Source: Pseudomonadota bacterium (GTDB lineage: Bacteria; Pseudomonadota; Gammaproteobacteria; Burkholderiales; Rhodocyclaceae). From it: a DNA stretch of 64,000 nucleotides. Each line of letters starts with the position of its first letter. Position 1 is the first letter of the stretch. The notes below the pieces were generated by a model that was not told where the DNA came from, ran no database searches, and saw nothing but the letters and a program-made list of their open reading frames with translations. The stretch is from NCBI GenBank assembly GCA_018262195.1, contig JAGTRS010000018.1, forward strand, positions 36,301 to 100,300. Reading direction: 5' to 3'. Shown piece after piece: positions 52,053 to 63,210 of the stretch. Made by a program: the position numbers and the translations under genes.

Positions 52053-52334
52053 TCAGGCCGGGTAGTCGATGATGGCCGGTTCATCACCGCCGTCGTCGAT
52101 CGTCGCACGGGCGATGCGGCCATCCGGGTGGTAGCTGTATTCGTGGCGGAATTCGGTTTCGCCGTAGACCATTTTTTCGCAGACGATCAGCTGTCCTGCA
52201 GCATCGAAGCTGCCCCGGAAATAGGTGTTGCGATTGCGCATGTCGTTCTCGTCGAGCTCTCCGACGAGCTTGAGCGGTAGCTTGGCGCCGCTGTAACTGG
52301 TGAAATAGCGGCAGGCAGTGACTTTGTCGGGCAT
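52053..52334 (-). CDS. Conserved hypothetical small protein (93 aa; possibly DUF6156-like)
   Basis: MPDKVTACRYFTSYSGAKLPLKLVGELDENDMRNRNTYFRGSFDAAGQLIVCEKMVYGETEFRHEYSYHPDGRIARATI; ATG at 52334; family name from memory only. Confidence 0.5.
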   Translation of the reverse strand: MPDKVTACRYFTSYSGAKLPLKLVGELDENDMRNRNTYFRGSFDAAGQLIVCEKMVYGETEFRHEYSYHPDGRIARATIDDGGDEPAIIDYPA

Positions 52335-52534
52335 CTCGTTCTCTGGTCGTGGTTTGATTCCGCCGAAAAACTCAGCGCCTGGCTTGTCAGTGTTCCGACA
52401 AAAACCAGCCTCTTTCTCGCGGCTAGCGAGGTGTATGCAATAAAGGGGCCAAATCCGGCGGGCGGCTGAAAATCTGCTGGTTCGCCGAGTCATCAGGGTT
52501 TTCTCTGGGGCACAATAGATTCAGGAGGTGAGAG

Positions 52535-53863
52535 ATGGTTGCGAAAGGCTTGGTCGATAAATTGCGCTCGATTATCGGTTCCGGTTCGGAGCGAGTTGGG
52601 CTGACAGCACGAGGTGTCGAGCAGTTGCGCGCCCAGTTGCGCGAATGCGCCGAAGGGCAGGGGGGCGAGGTTTCAGCCCGTGCGCGGGCGGCACGCCTGG
52701 CCGAAACTTATCTTGGGCTCAACGACGAGGGGCGCCACCGCTTCCTCAAGCTGATCGCGCTGGAGTTCGGGCCAGATCCCGCAAAAGTGGCGACGGCGCA
52801 TGCCGCCTACCAGAAGGCGATTGGCACCTCTGACCAGTGGAAGGCGGAAGCGGCCATGCGTGTCGCCATGCGCTCTTCGCGCATCCGCATCCTCACCCAA
52901 TTCAATGCCATTCCGCAGGGTGTGAAATTTCTCGTCGATCTGCGCGCCGACCTGCTGCGCTATCTTGAGGATGACCGTGAATTGGCGGTACTGGACCGTG
53001 AACTGGAGTCGCGGCTCTCGGCCTGGTTCGACGTCGGTTTCCTCGAGTTGCAGCGCATTACCTGGAATTCGCCGGCTGCCTTGCTGGAGAAACTGATCGA
53101 GTATGAGGCGGTGCACGAAATCCGTTCATGGACCGATCTGAAGAATCGGGTCGATTCCGATCGCCGCCTGTATGCCTTCTTCCACCCGCGCATGCCAGCT
53201 GAGCCGCTGATTTTCGTCGAGGTGGCGTTGACCGACCATCTGGCCGACAACGTCCAGGCGCTGCTCGACGAGCATGCCCCGGTTTTCGACCACCGCAAGG
53301 CCGATACGGCGATTTTCTATTCGATCTCGAACACTCAGGTGGGTTTGCGCGGCGTCTCCTTCGGCAATTTCCTATTGAAGCGCGTGATCGATGATCTGAA
53401 GCGCGATTTTTCGAAACTGGCTAATTTCGCCACCCTGTCGCCAATGCCAGCCATGGCCGCCTGGCTGCGCAAGAATCCGCAAGCTTTGGCAGAGGCCGGC
53501 ATCGAGTTGTCGCAGGAAGAGTTGTCGACAGGAACCTGGGCGGCGGACAAGAAACTCGCTCGCTCCCTGCGCGACCCGCTGAGCCGCCTTGGCGCCCGAT
53601 ATCTGGCCAGCGCCAAGCAAGGAGGCGGCGAGGCCGGGCCACCATTCGATCCCGTGTCGCGCTTCCATCTGGGCAACGGCGCGCGGGTCGAGCGCATCAA
53701 TTACCTCGGCGATAGTTCGGCCAAGGGTTTCCGGCAGTCATTCGGATTGATGGTGAATTACCTGTACAGCCCGGATGACATCGAAACCAATCTGGAGGCC
53801 TTTGCCAGCCAAGGGAGCATCGCCATGTCGGCGACGGTGCGCCGGCTAGCGAAAAGGAGCTAG
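52535..53863 (+). CDS. Malonyl-CoA decarboxylase
   Basis: Full-length MCD family: FFHPRMPAEPLIFVEVALTDHLADNVQ, FYSISNTQVGLRGVSFGNFLLKRV, MVNYLYSPDDIETNLEAF. Confidence 0.93.
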   Translation: MVAKGLVDKLRSIIGSGSERVGLTARGVEQLRAQLRECAEGQGGEVSARARAARLAETYLGLNDEGRHRFLKLIALEFGPDPAKVATAHAAYQKAIGTSDQWKAEAAMRVAMRSSRIRILTQFNAIPQGVKFLVDLRADLLRYLEDDRELAVLDRELESRLSAWFDVGFLELQRITWNSPAALLEKLIEYEAVHEIRSWTDLKNRVDSDRRLYAFFHPRMPAEPLIFVEVALTDHLADNVQALLDEHAPVFDHRKADTAIFYSISNTQVGLRGVSFGNFLLKRVIDDLKRDFSKLANFATLSPMPAMAAWLRKNPQALAEAGIELSQEELSTGTWAADKKLARSLRDPLSRLGARYLASAKQGGGEAGPPFDPVSRFHLGNGARVERINYLGDSSAKGFRQSFGLMVNYLYSPDDIETNLEAFASQGSIAMSATVRRLAKRS

Positions 53864-54085
53864 GGAGGCGCGGTTTTTCTTAACGACTTTTTATGATCGT
53901 TAAGCCCTGTTGTATCGACGATCAACGTCTATGATGAATGTATGGGTTTTTGCCTGAGGAGTAAGCGTAAGGTCCATATCTCATGACGGCGGATCAAATG
54001 GGATTGCTGGTTGAATTATTGCGCTCCAGCGCGTGAGCCGGGCATACGTGCTTGTATCCGCCATGCATTCTTGAAGGGAGACGCC

Positions 54086-54487
54086 ATGTCAAAAATTTCC
54101 ATTGCTGTTTTCGCCTGCCTTGTTGCGACGAATGTTCTTGCCCAAGATGGCAGCAGAAAAATGACCCGGGACGAATTGTTGTCGTTTCTACCGGGAGCCA
54201 AGGTGACGCACATCTCGCAAGCCGGGAGCGAGCGTCGCTGGACCAACAAGACCGATGGTACCTTGATCGCCAATAGCAATAACAAGCTGTATGGGAATGC
54301 AATCGGTACTCAGGGGGCCACCCAGGCTGGCACCTGGATGGTCAATGACGAAGGCAAATACTGCATCGACATCGACTGGAAGCGCGTCCATGAAAAATGG
54401 TGCGCCAACATTATAAAGAGCCAGGACGGTGCTTATTACCTGAATGTCGTTGATGACAAACACAAAATAGACTTTGTCACCAAATGA
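54086..54487 (+). CDS. Hypothetical secreted protein (DUF995-like)
   Basis: Signal peptide ending at LAQ; GTWMVNDEGKYCIDIDWKRVHEKWCANIIK; AAGGGAG Shine-Dalgarno. Confidence 0.65.
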   Translation: MSKISIAVFACLVATNVLAQDGSRKMTRDELLSFLPGAKVTHISQAGSERRWTNKTDGTLIANSNNKLYGNAIGTQGATQAGTWMVNDEGKYCIDIDWKRVHEKWCANIIKSQDGAYYLNVVDDKHKIDFVTK

Positions 54488-54507
54488 TGATCGGGGCTGC
54501 GACAAGG

Positions 54508-54528
54508 CCCCCCGGCTAAATCCCGGGG
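54508..54528. terminator. Hairpin between convergent genes
   Basis: CCCCCGG-CTAAAT-CCCGGGGG-type inverted repeat followed by CTTT. Confidence 0.5.
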
Positions 54529-54531
54529 GCT

Positions 54532-55290
54532 TTAGATTAGCCCGACCACCGCCATCTTGCGCCGTAGAAAAGCGATCTGCGTTTGCAGCGGCAACTGCTT
54601 GGGGCAGACGTCGTGGCAGCCGACCAGCGACATGCAGCCGAAGACGCCATCGTCGTCGCCGACCAGTTCGTAGAAATCCTCGTCATTGCGCGTGTCGCGC
54701 GGGTCGAGTCGGAAGCGGGCGATCTTGTTGAGGCCGACGGCGCCGACGAAGCTCTCTCGCATCTGCACCGTGCCGCAGCCGGCGATGCAGCAGCCGCACT
54801 CGATGCAGCGGTCGAGCTCGTAGATGGCTTCGGCGGTGAGTGGCTCCATCCTTGTTTCGATGGCGTCAATGTCGGTTGGCGTGTTGTTGTGGATCCAGGT
54901 CTGCAGGCGTTCGCTGGTGCCGCGCATCCACTTGCCGGTATTGACTGACAGGTCGCCGATCAGTTCGAAGACGGGCAGCGGCGCCAGCGTTATCCGCTCG
55001 CCGAGATCGCGGGTCAAGGTGCGGCAGGCCAGGCCAGGGCGGCCGTTGACCAGCATGGCGCAACTGCCGCAGATGCCGGCCCGACAGACGAAGTCGAACA
55101 TCAGCGACGGGTCCTGCAGGGCGCGGATTTCGTTGAGTGCGATGAACAGCGTCATGCCCTCGGCTTCCTCTATTTCATAGGCTTGCAGGTGCGGCACGCT
55201 GGCCGGATCGGCCGGGTTGTGGCGGAGGATTTCGAGGGTCAGGCGGCGTGGCTGGCCATCCGGCTTTCTGCGGCGGAGCAGGGGGATCAT
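54532..55290 (-). CDS. frdB: Fumarate reductase iron-sulfur subunit
   Basis: [50 protein letters not shown]. Confidence 0.92.
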   Translation of the reverse strand: MIPLLRRRKPDGQPRRLTLEILRHNPADPASVPHLQAYEIEEAEGMTLFIALNEIRALQDPSLMFDFVCRAGICGSCAMLVNGRPGLACRTLTRDLGERITLAPLPVFELIGDLSVNTGKWMRGTSERLQTWIHNNTPTDIDAIETRMEPLTAEAIYELDRCIECGCCIAGCGTVQMRESFVGAVGLNKIARFRLDPRDTRNDEDFYELVGDDDGVFGCMSLVGCHDVCPKQLPLQTQIAFLRRKMAVVGLI

Positions 55291-57266
55291 ACGGGTTCTC
55301 CCGGGCGGGCATTGTCGCCGCGCAGGTGGGCGGGGAGCAGGTGGCGGAAAGGCATCAGGGCGTGCTGCACGCTGTGGCGATCGGCGTTGGCGAACTGGGC
55401 CTTGATTGTTTCGATCTGGTCCATACGACGGGCCGTTTCCGGATGTTCGATGGCATCGCGGGCGCCGTAGCCGCGCCAGCCGGGTGGCAGTTCCATGCGA
55501 CGGATATCGAGCGCTTCATAGTGCAGCGAGGGAACCACCTGCTTGGGATCGGTCCAGTAGGCCAGCGTGCGCTTAAGCCATTCGGCGTCGTTGCGCTGCG
55601 GGTAATCCTCGCGGAAGTGGGCGCCGCGGCTTTCGGTGCGCTGGCGGGCGCCGTGGGCCACGCAGATGGCCAGCTTGAGCATCTTCTGCAGACGCCAGGC
55701 GAGTGTCAGTTCCGGGTTGGCGCCGGGCCGGTGAGTGCGCAGGCCGACCTGCCGGCTGCGCGCAGCGAGTTCCGTGAGTTCCTTGACGGCTTCGGCCAAC
55801 TGGTCGCCGTGACGAACGATGCCAACCTTGTCGGTCATGATCGCTTGCATCGCAGCGAGCAGGGCGGCCGGATTTTCCGGGCCATGGTTGTCGGTAATCG
55901 CCGAGAATTCGGCCCGTGCCTTGTCGGCGCATTCGCGCAACAGGGCCGTCGAAAGGGACATGTCACCGGCTGATGAGGTGCAGAAGTCGGCAATTGCCTC
56001 GCCGACGATCATCCCTGAAACCACGGTTTCGGCCACTGAGTTGCCACCCAGGCGGTTGAAGCCGTGCAGATCCCAGCAGGCGGCTTCACCACAGGCAAAA
56101 AGCCCGCTCAGGCCATAGGCGGCGCCGTGCGCATTGGTTCGAATGCCGCCCATCGAGTAGTGCTGGGCCGGACGGACGGGAATCCACTGCTTGGTCGGGT
56201 CAATGCCCAGGAAGTAGTGGCAGATTTCCTTCACTTCGCGCAGCTTGCGATCGATGTGCTGGGCGCCGAGCTGGGTGATGTCCAGCCACAGGTGTTCGCC
56301 GAAACGGTTCTTTGCTCCCTTGCCGGAACGAATGTGCGCTTCCATCCGTCGCGAAACGACGTCACGTGAGGCCAGTTCTTTCTTTTCCGGCTCGTAGTCG
56401 GGCATGAAGCGGTGGCCGTCGACATCGCGTAGCAAACCGCCATCGCCGCGGCAGCCTTCGGTAACCAGGATGCCGGCCGGGAAGATGGCCGTCGGATGAA
56501 ACTGCACTGCTTCCATATTGCCGAGCGGCACGACACCGGTTTCCAGCGCTATGGCAGCGCCAATGCCTTCGTTGATCACGGCATTGGTCGTCGACTGGTA
56601 GATGCGACCAAAGCCGCCGGTGGCGATGCAGGTGGCGCGGGCAATGTAGGCGACCAGCTTGCCGTCGATCAGGTTGCGGACGATGGCACCATAGCAGCGC
56701 AGGCCGTCATGGATCAGCGAAACGGCTTCCATGCGTTCGTGGACTGGAATGCCTTCGGCAATGGTCTGGTCGCTGACGGCGTAGAGCATGGCGTGGCCGG
56801 TGCCGTCTGACACGTAGCAGGTACGCCATTTCTTGGTGCCGCCAAAGTCGCGGGCGGTAATCAGGCCATGAGCCTCTTCCGGCTCACTGAGCGTAACCCG
56901 CTGGTTATCGATGATCGCCTCGCGGTCACCGGCCTGAACCCGGTTCCAGGGCACGCCCCAGCCGGCCAGTTCGCGCACGGCTTTGGGCGCGGTGTGGACG
57001 AACATGCGGGCGACATCCTGGTCGTTGCCCCAGTCGCTGCCCCGCACCGTGTCTTGGAAATGCACATCCTCGTTGTCGCCGGCGCCTTTGGTCGTATTGC
57101 CGAGGCTGGCCTGCATGCCGCCCTGGGCCGCAGCCGAGTGCGAACGCTTGGGCGGCACCAGGCTGAGAATCAGCACCGAATTGCCGCGCTTGCGAGCCGC
57201 CAGGGCCGCACGTAGCCCGGCCAGCCCGCCGCCGATGACGAGCACGTCGGTATGGATGGTTTCCAT
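55287..57266 (-). CDS. frdA: Fumarate reductase flavoprotein subunit
   Basis: [74 protein letters not shown]. Confidence 0.94.
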   Translation of the reverse strand: METIHTDVLVIGGGLAGLRAALAARKRGNSVLILSLVPPKRSHSAAAQGGMQASLGNTTKGAGDNEDVHFQDTVRGSDWGNDQDVARMFVHTAPKAVRELAGWGVPWNRVQAGDREAIIDNQRVTLSEPEEAHGLITARDFGGTKKWRTCYVSDGTGHAMLYAVSDQTIAEGIPVHERMEAVSLIHDGLRCYGAIVRNLIDGKLVAYIARATCIATGGFGRIYQSTTNAVINEGIGAAIALETGVVPLGNMEAVQFHPTAIFPAGILVTEGCRGDGGLLRDVDGHRFMPDYEPEKKELASRDVVSRRMEAHIRSGKGAKNRFGEHLWLDITQLGAQHIDRKLREVKEICHYFLGIDPTKQWIPVRPAQHYSMGGIRTNAHGAAYGLSGLFACGEAACWDLHGFNRLGGNSVAETVVSGMIVGEAIADFCTSSAGDMSLSTALLRECADKARAEFSAITDNHGPENPAALLAAMQAIMTDKVGIVRHGDQLAEAVKELTELAARSRQVGLRTHRPGANPELTLAWRLQKMLKLAICVAHGARQRTESRGAHFREDYPQRNDAEWLKRTLAYWTDPKQVVPSLHYEALDIRRMELPPGWRGYGARDAIEHPETARRMDQIETIKAQFANADRHSVQHALMPFRHLLPAHLRGDNARPGEPV

Positions 57267-57267
57267 G

Positions 57268-58092
57268 TCAGTGCCTGTCTATGGAAGAAAGGCTCTGGGG
57301 CGGCGTGTAGCGTTCTCCGGCGTGGTCGGCATGGGCGCGGCCGAGATCGACATAGGCCAGCAGTGTGACCAGCCCAAGGGTAATGAAAAAGGCGCTGATC
57401 GAATGGCGGACGATGGCCAGGCGACGACGGCTCTGCCGCGGATTGTGGCCTTCCAGCCAACCCCACTTGATTGCCAGTCGGTAAAGCCCGATTCCGCCAT
57501 GCAGTTCAACTGCGAAGAGCAGCCCGAGATAGAGCGGCCACATGTTGCCGGTCCACACCCGGTCGGCTGATTCAAAGGGGCCGATCAGCGCCGGCTGGGT
57601 CAGCATGTCGTAGAGGTGAACGGTGGTCATGAAGAACAGCGCAAACCCGGTCAATACCTGAATCCACCATAGCGAGGTATCGCCATGTTGAAAACGGTTC
57701 TTGTGCAGCCGGAAGGCGCTGAATTGGCGGTAACCAGCCGGGAATTTGCGCATTGCCAGAGCGGCGTGGCCGATGAACAGTGCAAGGATTACAGCGACGA
57801 CACCGGAAACCAGGATGGGGTAGGGTTTGCCGAGGAAATAGGCACCCTCGAAAAAGCGGGCGACGCTGTAAAAAGCCTGGTGGCTGATCAGGATGGTGGA
57901 CACGAAGAACATGTGCGCCATCAGGAATACGGCGAGGGCGAAACCGGTAGCGCTCTGTAGCACGTCAAGACGGGCTGGCCAGCGATTTTTGCGCGGCGTT
58001 GATTGTGTCGTGCTTTGCGTCAGGGGAAGGGGAAGTACTTGAACGCCCAGTTCACCGCTGGCGTTGGTTTTGATCAGGCTACTCATGGCCAT
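57268..58092 (-). CDS. frdC: Fumarate reductase di-heme cytochrome b subunit (Wolinella type)
   Basis: Five TM segments; conserved His in [20 protein letters not shown] and [19 protein letters not shown]; start trimmed. Confidence 0.88.
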   Translation of the reverse strand: MAMSSLIKTNASGELGVQVLPLPLTQSTTQSTPRKNRWPARLDVLQSATGFALAVFLMAHMFFVSTILISHQAFYSVARFFEGAYFLGKPYPILVSGVVAVILALFIGHAALAMRKFPAGYRQFSAFRLHKNRFQHGDTSLWWIQVLTGFALFFMTTVHLYDMLTQPALIGPFESADRVWTGNMWPLYLGLLFAVELHGGIGLYRLAIKWGWLEGHNPRQSRRRLAIVRHSISAFFITLGLVTLLAYVDLGRAHADHAGERYTPPQSLSSIDRH

Positions 58093-58422
58093 TTTCCTTG
58101 CTGAATCCTTCGAACTGCAAAGGTGAAGGTCGGAAGCCGAACAAGCGCGATCACGGCAGGTGCCGAACGCCACATGTCGGCTACCGACATGCTGCTTGTC
58201 TCCACCTGTTTTTGTTATGACTTGAATTTAGCACAACAAAATCGGTGCTCATGGGAATAATGCTGCGCAGCAACAAAATAGATCTTTGAGTTCCTGAAAA
58301 GCAACATAAAGCCTTGTGCCCTGTAACTTTCACAGCTTGGCTGGTGATTTTGCAATGCGGAATGAAAGGGGCTTTCATCGGCATCTGATAAAATCCGGCC
58401 CTGATTTTTAAGGCCTTCCTCC

Positions 58423-60345
58423 TTGTCCTCCCTCCCGGAAATATTCTCTCCCGAAGGCCCGCTCGCCCGGGCCATCAGCGGCTATCGCATTCGCGAACAG
58501 CAGCTCGACATGGCCGAGCGCATCGCCGCCGCCATCAAAGGCTGTTCGGTCTTCATCGCCGAGGCCGGCACCGGCACGGGCAAGACTTTCGCCTACCTCG
58601 TCCCGGCGCTGCAATCGGGCGGCAAGGTCATCGTGTCGACCGGCACCAAAACCTTGCAGGACCAGCTGTTCAACAAGGATTTGCCGATGGTCCGCGACGC
58701 CCTGAAGGCGCCGGTCAAGACTGCGCTGCTCAAGGGCCGGGCCAACTACGTCTGCCCCTACCACCTGCAACACGCCATCGCCGATGGTCGTTTCCTGACC
58801 CGCGAGGACGCCGCCGACGCCCGCCGCATCTCGGTCTTCGCCAAGACCACCCAGAGCGGCGACAAGGCCGAGTGCATCGAGGTTTCCGAGAACTCGCCGG
58901 TGTGGGGCCATGCCACCTCGACGCGCGACAACTGCCTCGGCCAGGAGTGTCCGGACTACAAGGAATGCTTCGTCATGCTCGCCCGGCGCGAGGCGATGGC
59001 GGCCGATCTGGTTGTCGTCAATCACCACCTGTTCTTCGCCGACGTCATGCTCCGCGACGAAGGCATGGCCGAACTGCTCCCGGCCTGCAACACGGTCATC
59101 TTCGACGAAGCCCACCAGTTGCCGGAAGTGGCGACGCTGTTCTTCGGCGACAGCATTTCGACGGCGCAGGTGCTCGATCTGGCCCGCGACGTGCGCGCCG
59201 AAGCACTGACCAACGCCCGCGACTGCCTGGCGCTGCCGGAAACCAGCAAGAAAGTCGAAAAGGCTGCCAAGGACCTGCGCCTGGCCGTCGGTGTCGACAG
59301 CGGCCGCTTCTCCTACGGTCAACTGGAAGAAAAGCCCGATTTTGAAGCCGCCCTCAAGGCCCTCGAAGCCGAGGTTGTCGCCTTCGCGGCATTGCTCGAA
59401 ACTCAGGCCGAACGTGCCGAAGGCCTCGAGAAGTGCTGGCAACGCGCCACCGAACTCGTCCAGCACCTCGGCCAGTGGCAGAACCCGACGCCCGGCTACG
59501 TGCGCTGGGCCGAAGCTTTCACCCATTCGCTGCAGCTCAATGCAACGCCGCTCAATGTTGCCGAAATTTTCCGCAAGCAGATGGGCGGCCATCCGCGGGC
59601 GTGGATTTTTACGTCAGCCACCTTGGCCGTGCAGGGCAAGTTCCACCACTACTGCGCCGAACTCGGCCTCGGCGAGCCGGATTCCGCCTGCTGGCACAGT
59701 CCTTTCGATTACGACAAGCAGGCCATCCTATACGCGCCGCTCGGCATGCCCGACCCCAACGCCTGGAACTACACCGACGCCGTCGTCGAGGCTGCCTGGC
59801 CGGCCGTCAAGGCGGCCAACGGCGGGGCATTCTTCCTGTGCACCAGCCTGCGCGCCATGCGCCGCACGCATGAGCTGCTCAAGGCAAAGCTCGAAGACGA
59901 GAATATCGACATGCCGCTGCTCGTTCAGGGCGAGGGCAGCAAGAACGATCTGCTGCAACGTTTTCGCCACCACGGCAATTCCATCCTGGTCGGCAGCCAG
60001 AGCTTCTGGGAAGGCGTCGATGTGCGCGGCGAGGCGCTGTCGCTTGTCGTCATCGACAAGATCCCCTTCGCGCCGCCCGACGACCCGGTGCTCTCGGCGC
60101 GCATCGAGCAGATGAAGAAGGATGGCCGCAACGCCTTCATGGAATACCAGTTGCCGCGCGCCGTTATCAACGTCAAGCAGGGCGCCGGCCGGCTGATTCG
60201 CGACGAGAACGACAAGGGCGTGCTCATGATGTGCGATCCACGACTCATATCAAAGCCCTACGGCCGCCGCGTCTGGCAAAGTCTGCCGCCAATGAAACGA
60301 ACCCGCGAACTGCAGGTCGTCCTCGATTTCTTCGCCAACCGGTAA
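58423..60345 (+). CDS. DinG/YoaA-family ATP-dependent DNA helicase
   Basis: EAGTGTGKTFAYLVPAL Walker A, DEAH box, Fe-S cysteines CPYH/CLGQECPDYKEC, GSQSFWEGVDVRG, GAGRLIRDENDKGV; TTG start. Confidence 0.94.
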   Translation: MSSLPEIFSPEGPLARAISGYRIREQQLDMAERIAAAIKGCSVFIAEAGTGTGKTFAYLVPALQSGGKVIVSTGTKTLQDQLFNKDLPMVRDALKAPVKTALLKGRANYVCPYHLQHAIADGRFLTREDAADARRISVFAKTTQSGDKAECIEVSENSPVWGHATSTRDNCLGQECPDYKECFVMLARREAMAADLVVVNHHLFFADVMLRDEGMAELLPACNTVIFDEAHQLPEVATLFFGDSISTAQVLDLARDVRAEALTNARDCLALPETSKKVEKAAKDLRLAVGVDSGRFSYGQLEEKPDFEAALKALEAEVVAFAALLETQAERAEGLEKCWQRATELVQHLGQWQNPTPGYVRWAEAFTHSLQLNATPLNVAEIFRKQMGGHPRAWIFTSATLAVQGKFHHYCAELGLGEPDSACWHSPFDYDKQAILYAPLGMPDPNAWNYTDAVVEAAWPAVKAANGGAFFLCTSLRAMRRTHELLKAKLEDENIDMPLLVQGEGSKNDLLQRFRHHGNSILVGSQSFWEGVDVRGEALSLVVIDKIPFAPPDDPVLSARIEQMKKDGRNAFMEYQLPRAVINVKQGAGRLIRDENDKGVLMMCDPRLISKPYGRRVWQSLPPMKRTRELQVVLDFFANR

Positions 60346-60350
60346 CGCGG

Positions 60351-61484
60351 ATGAAAACCATCTTCGAGCAAATGCGCGCGCAGCAGCCGCAATTCTTCTC
60401 CAGCGCCGACATCACCATCGACGCCGGGCCGATGCAGGCCATGGCCGACATCATCACGGCCATCGAATCGGTCATCGCCATGCCGGACTACCAGGCGCAC
60501 GCGCTCGCCCAGGCGCCGGAAATTGCCCGCCTGCCGGTGAAGTCGCGTGGCGTTTTCATGGGCTACGATTTTCACTTGACCGAAACCGGCCCCAAGCTCA
60601 TCGAGATCAACACCAACGCTGGCGGTGGTCTGCTTAACGCCTACCTGCTCGCCTCGCACGGCAAGGTGGAGGAGGCGGCGCGGATTCGTGACGAATACGT
60701 TGCCATGTTCCGCGAGGAATGGCGCCTGGAACGCGGCGATGCACCGCTGCGCCGCATCGCCATCGTCGATGAAAACCCGGCCGAGCAGTTTCTCGCCCCC
60801 GAATTCGCGCTCTTCAAGGAATTGTTCGAGCAGCACGGCATCGCTGCCGTGGTGTCCGATCCGGGCGAATTCGAGAGCGACGGCCAGCAGCTTCTGCATG
60901 CCGGCCAGCCCATCGACCTGATCTACAACCGCCTGACCGACTTTGCCCTCGATGCCACGGTCAACGGGAAAATTCGCGCAGTTTTCGAATCAGGTGGTGT
61001 TGTTATCACGCCGCATCCGCGTGCCCACGCCCTGTACGCCGACAAGCGCAATCTGATGCAGCTCTCCGACGAAGCGGCGTTGCAGGCTATGGGCGTCGCC
61101 GAGGCCACCCGCCAGACGCTGCTCGCCGGTATCCCGAAAACCGTGATGGTCTCGCCGGAGCAGGCTGAGCAATTCTGGGCCGAGCGCAAGCGCTGGTTCT
61201 TCAAGCCGCCGGCCGGTTTCGGCAGCCGCGCCGCCTATCGCGGCGACAAGCTGACCAAGCGCGTTTTCGAGGAAATCCTGCACGGCGGCTACATCGCCCA
61301 GGAAATTGCACCGCCGTCCGAGCATGTCGTGCCGGTCGATGGTGTCGAAACGACCATGAAGGCCGACATCCGCTGCTACGTCTACGCCGGCCGCATCCAG
61401 CTCGTCGCCGCCCGCCTGTACCAGGGGCAAACCACCAATTTCCGGACGCCGGGCGGCGGTTTCGCCCCGGTTTTCGTGGCCTGA
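60351..61484 (+). CDS. Unclassified ATP-grasp-like protein
   Basis: FFKPPAGFGSRAAYRGDKLTKRVFEEI (glycine-rich loop), KADIRCYVYAGRIQLVAARLYQG, and an N-terminal LIEINTNAGGG. Confidence 0.65.
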   Translation: MKTIFEQMRAQQPQFFSSADITIDAGPMQAMADIITAIESVIAMPDYQAHALAQAPEIARLPVKSRGVFMGYDFHLTETGPKLIEINTNAGGGLLNAYLLASHGKVEEAARIRDEYVAMFREEWRLERGDAPLRRIAIVDENPAEQFLAPEFALFKELFEQHGIAAVVSDPGEFESDGQQLLHAGQPIDLIYNRLTDFALDATVNGKIRAVFESGGVVITPHPRAHALYADKRNLMQLSDEAALQAMGVAEATRQTLLAGIPKTVMVSPEQAEQFWAERKRWFFKPPAGFGSRAAYRGDKLTKRVFEEILHGGYIAQEIAPPSEHVVPVDGVETTMKADIRCYVYAGRIQLVAARLYQGQTTNFRTPGGGFAPVFVA

Positions 61485-61501
61485 GCGAGTAAAATCCGCC
61501 C

Positions 61502-62008
61502 ATGAAAGTTTTCGGTATCGCCGGTTATTCCGGCTCCGGCAAGACCACCTTGCTGGAAAAGCTCATCCCCCAACTGACGGCGCGTGGCCTCAAGGTGTCG
61601 GTGATCAAGCACGCCCATCATGGTTTCGACATCGACCGCCCGGGCAAGGACTCCTACCGTCACCGCGAAGCCGGTGCCACGGAGGTGTTGCTCTCCTGTG
61701 GCGACCGCTGGGCGTTGATGCACGAGCGGCGCGACGAGGTTGAGCCGACACTAGACGAACTGATCGGCCACCTGTCGCCCTGTGACCTCGTGCTGATCGA
61801 AGGTTTCAAGCAGGAACCGGTGCCCAAGCTCGAAGTCTACCGCCCTGAAAACGGCAAGCCGCCACTCTTCCCCGAGCGCAAGGACATCGTTGCCGTGGCC
61901 ACCGACGCTGCCATCGAAACCGGCCTGCCGACGCTGCCGCTCAACGACTACGCCGCGATGGCCGATTTCGTCATGAACCACCTTAATTTGCAGGCCCGCC
62001 CATGCTGA
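61502..62008 (+). CDS. mobB: Molybdopterin-guanine dinucleotide biosynthesis protein MobB
   Basis: [51 protein letters not shown]. Confidence 0.95.
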   Translation: MKVFGIAGYSGSGKTTLLEKLIPQLTARGLKVSVIKHAHHGFDIDRPGKDSYRHREAGATEVLLSCGDRWALMHERRDEVEPTLDELIGHLSPCDLVLIEGFKQEPVPKLEVYRPENGKPPLFPERKDIVAVATDAAIETGLPTLPLNDYAAMADFVMNHLNLQARPC

Positions 62009-63210
62009 GTTTTGAACAAGCCCTGGAAAAGCTGCTGGCCGCCGCCCAGCCGGTCGAGGAAATCCGCTCGCTGCCGATTACCGCCGCCGCCGGCCGCATT
62101 CTCGCCGCTTCCCAGCAATCCACCGTCGCCGTGCCGCCGCTCGACAACTCGGCCATGGACGGTTACGCCGTGCGTGTCGCCGACATCACCGCCGCCGGCA
62201 TCTGCCTGCCGGTCAGCCAGCGCATTCCGGCCGGCACGGTCGGTACCACGCTGCAACCGGGCACGGCAGCCCGCATCTTCACCGGCGCCCCGATCCCGGC
62301 CGGCGCCGACGCCGTGATCATGCAGGAACGCTGCGAGCACGGTGAAAATGGCGTGGTCATCAACCACGTGCCGCGCGATGGCGAAAACATCCGCCGGGCC
62401 GGCGAAGACATCTCGGTCGGTGCCGAAATCCTCAAGGCCGGCGTCAAATTGCGTCCGCAGGAAATCGCCCTGGCCGCCTCGGCCGGCCTGCCCGAATTGC
62501 CGGTCTATCGCCGCGTTCGCGTCGGCGTCTTCTTCACCGGTGATGAACTCGTCCAGCCCGGCGAGCCGCTGCCGCCGGGCGCCATCTACAATTCCAACCG
62601 CTACGCCCTGCGCGCCCTGCTCGAAGGCATGGGCTGCGAAGTCCGTGACCTCGGCGCTGTTGCAGATACGCTCGAAGCCACCCGCGACGCCCTGCGCCGT
62701 GCCGCGGCCGACAACGATCTGGTCCTGACCAGTGGCGGCGTTTCGGTCGGCGAGGAAGACCACGTCAAGCCGGCCGTCGAAGCCGAAGGCCGGCTCGACA
62801 TGTGGAAGATCGCCATCAAACCCGGCAAGCCGCTGGCCTTCGGTGAAATCCGCAAAACCGATGGCAAGGCCTGGTTCCTCGGCCTGCCGGGTAATCCGGT
62901 TGCCGCCTTCGTCACCTTCCTGACCATGGTTCGCCCGTTCATCCTGCGTTTGCAGGGGGCGGCCAGCGTTTCGCCGCGCGTCCTGAATTTGCCATCTGCC
63001 TCGGTGTGGGGCAGGGCCGATGGCGCCCGCCTCGAATTTCTGCGCGGCTGGCTCAACGACGATGGTGCCGTCGAGTTGTACAAAAATCAGGGCTCGGCCG
63101 TCGTCACCTCGCTGTGCTGGAGCGACGGGCTGGTGCTCAACCCGCCGGGCAACACCATCGCCGTCGGCGACACGGTGCGCTTTGTATCCTTCGCGGAGCT
63201 GCTGTCGTGA
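62002..63210 (+). CDS. moeA: Molybdopterin molybdenumtransferase MoeA
   Basis: [56 protein letters not shown]. Confidence 0.96.
   Translation: MLSFEQALEKLLAAAQPVEEIRSLPITAAAGRILAASQQSTVAVPPLDNSAMDGYAVRVADITAAGICLPVSQRIPAGTVGTTLQPGTAARIFTGAPIPAGADAVIMQERCEHGENGVVINHVPRDGENIRRAGEDISVGAEILKAGVKLRPQEIALAASAGLPELPVYRRVRVGVFFTGDELVQPGEPLPPGAIYNSNRYALRALLEGMGCEVRDLGAVADTLEATRDALRRAAADNDLVLTSGGVSVGEEDHVKPAVEAEGRLDMWKIAIKPGKPLAFGEIRKTDGKAWFLGLPGNPVAAFVTFLTMVRPFILRLQGAASVSPRVLNLPSASVWGRADGARLEFLRGWLNDDGAVELYKNQGSAVVTSLCWSDGLVLNPPGNTIAVGDTVRFVSFAELLS

Noticed and set aside
58408-59592. 394-aa minus-strand ORF
   Set aside because: Antisense to the DinG-like helicase.
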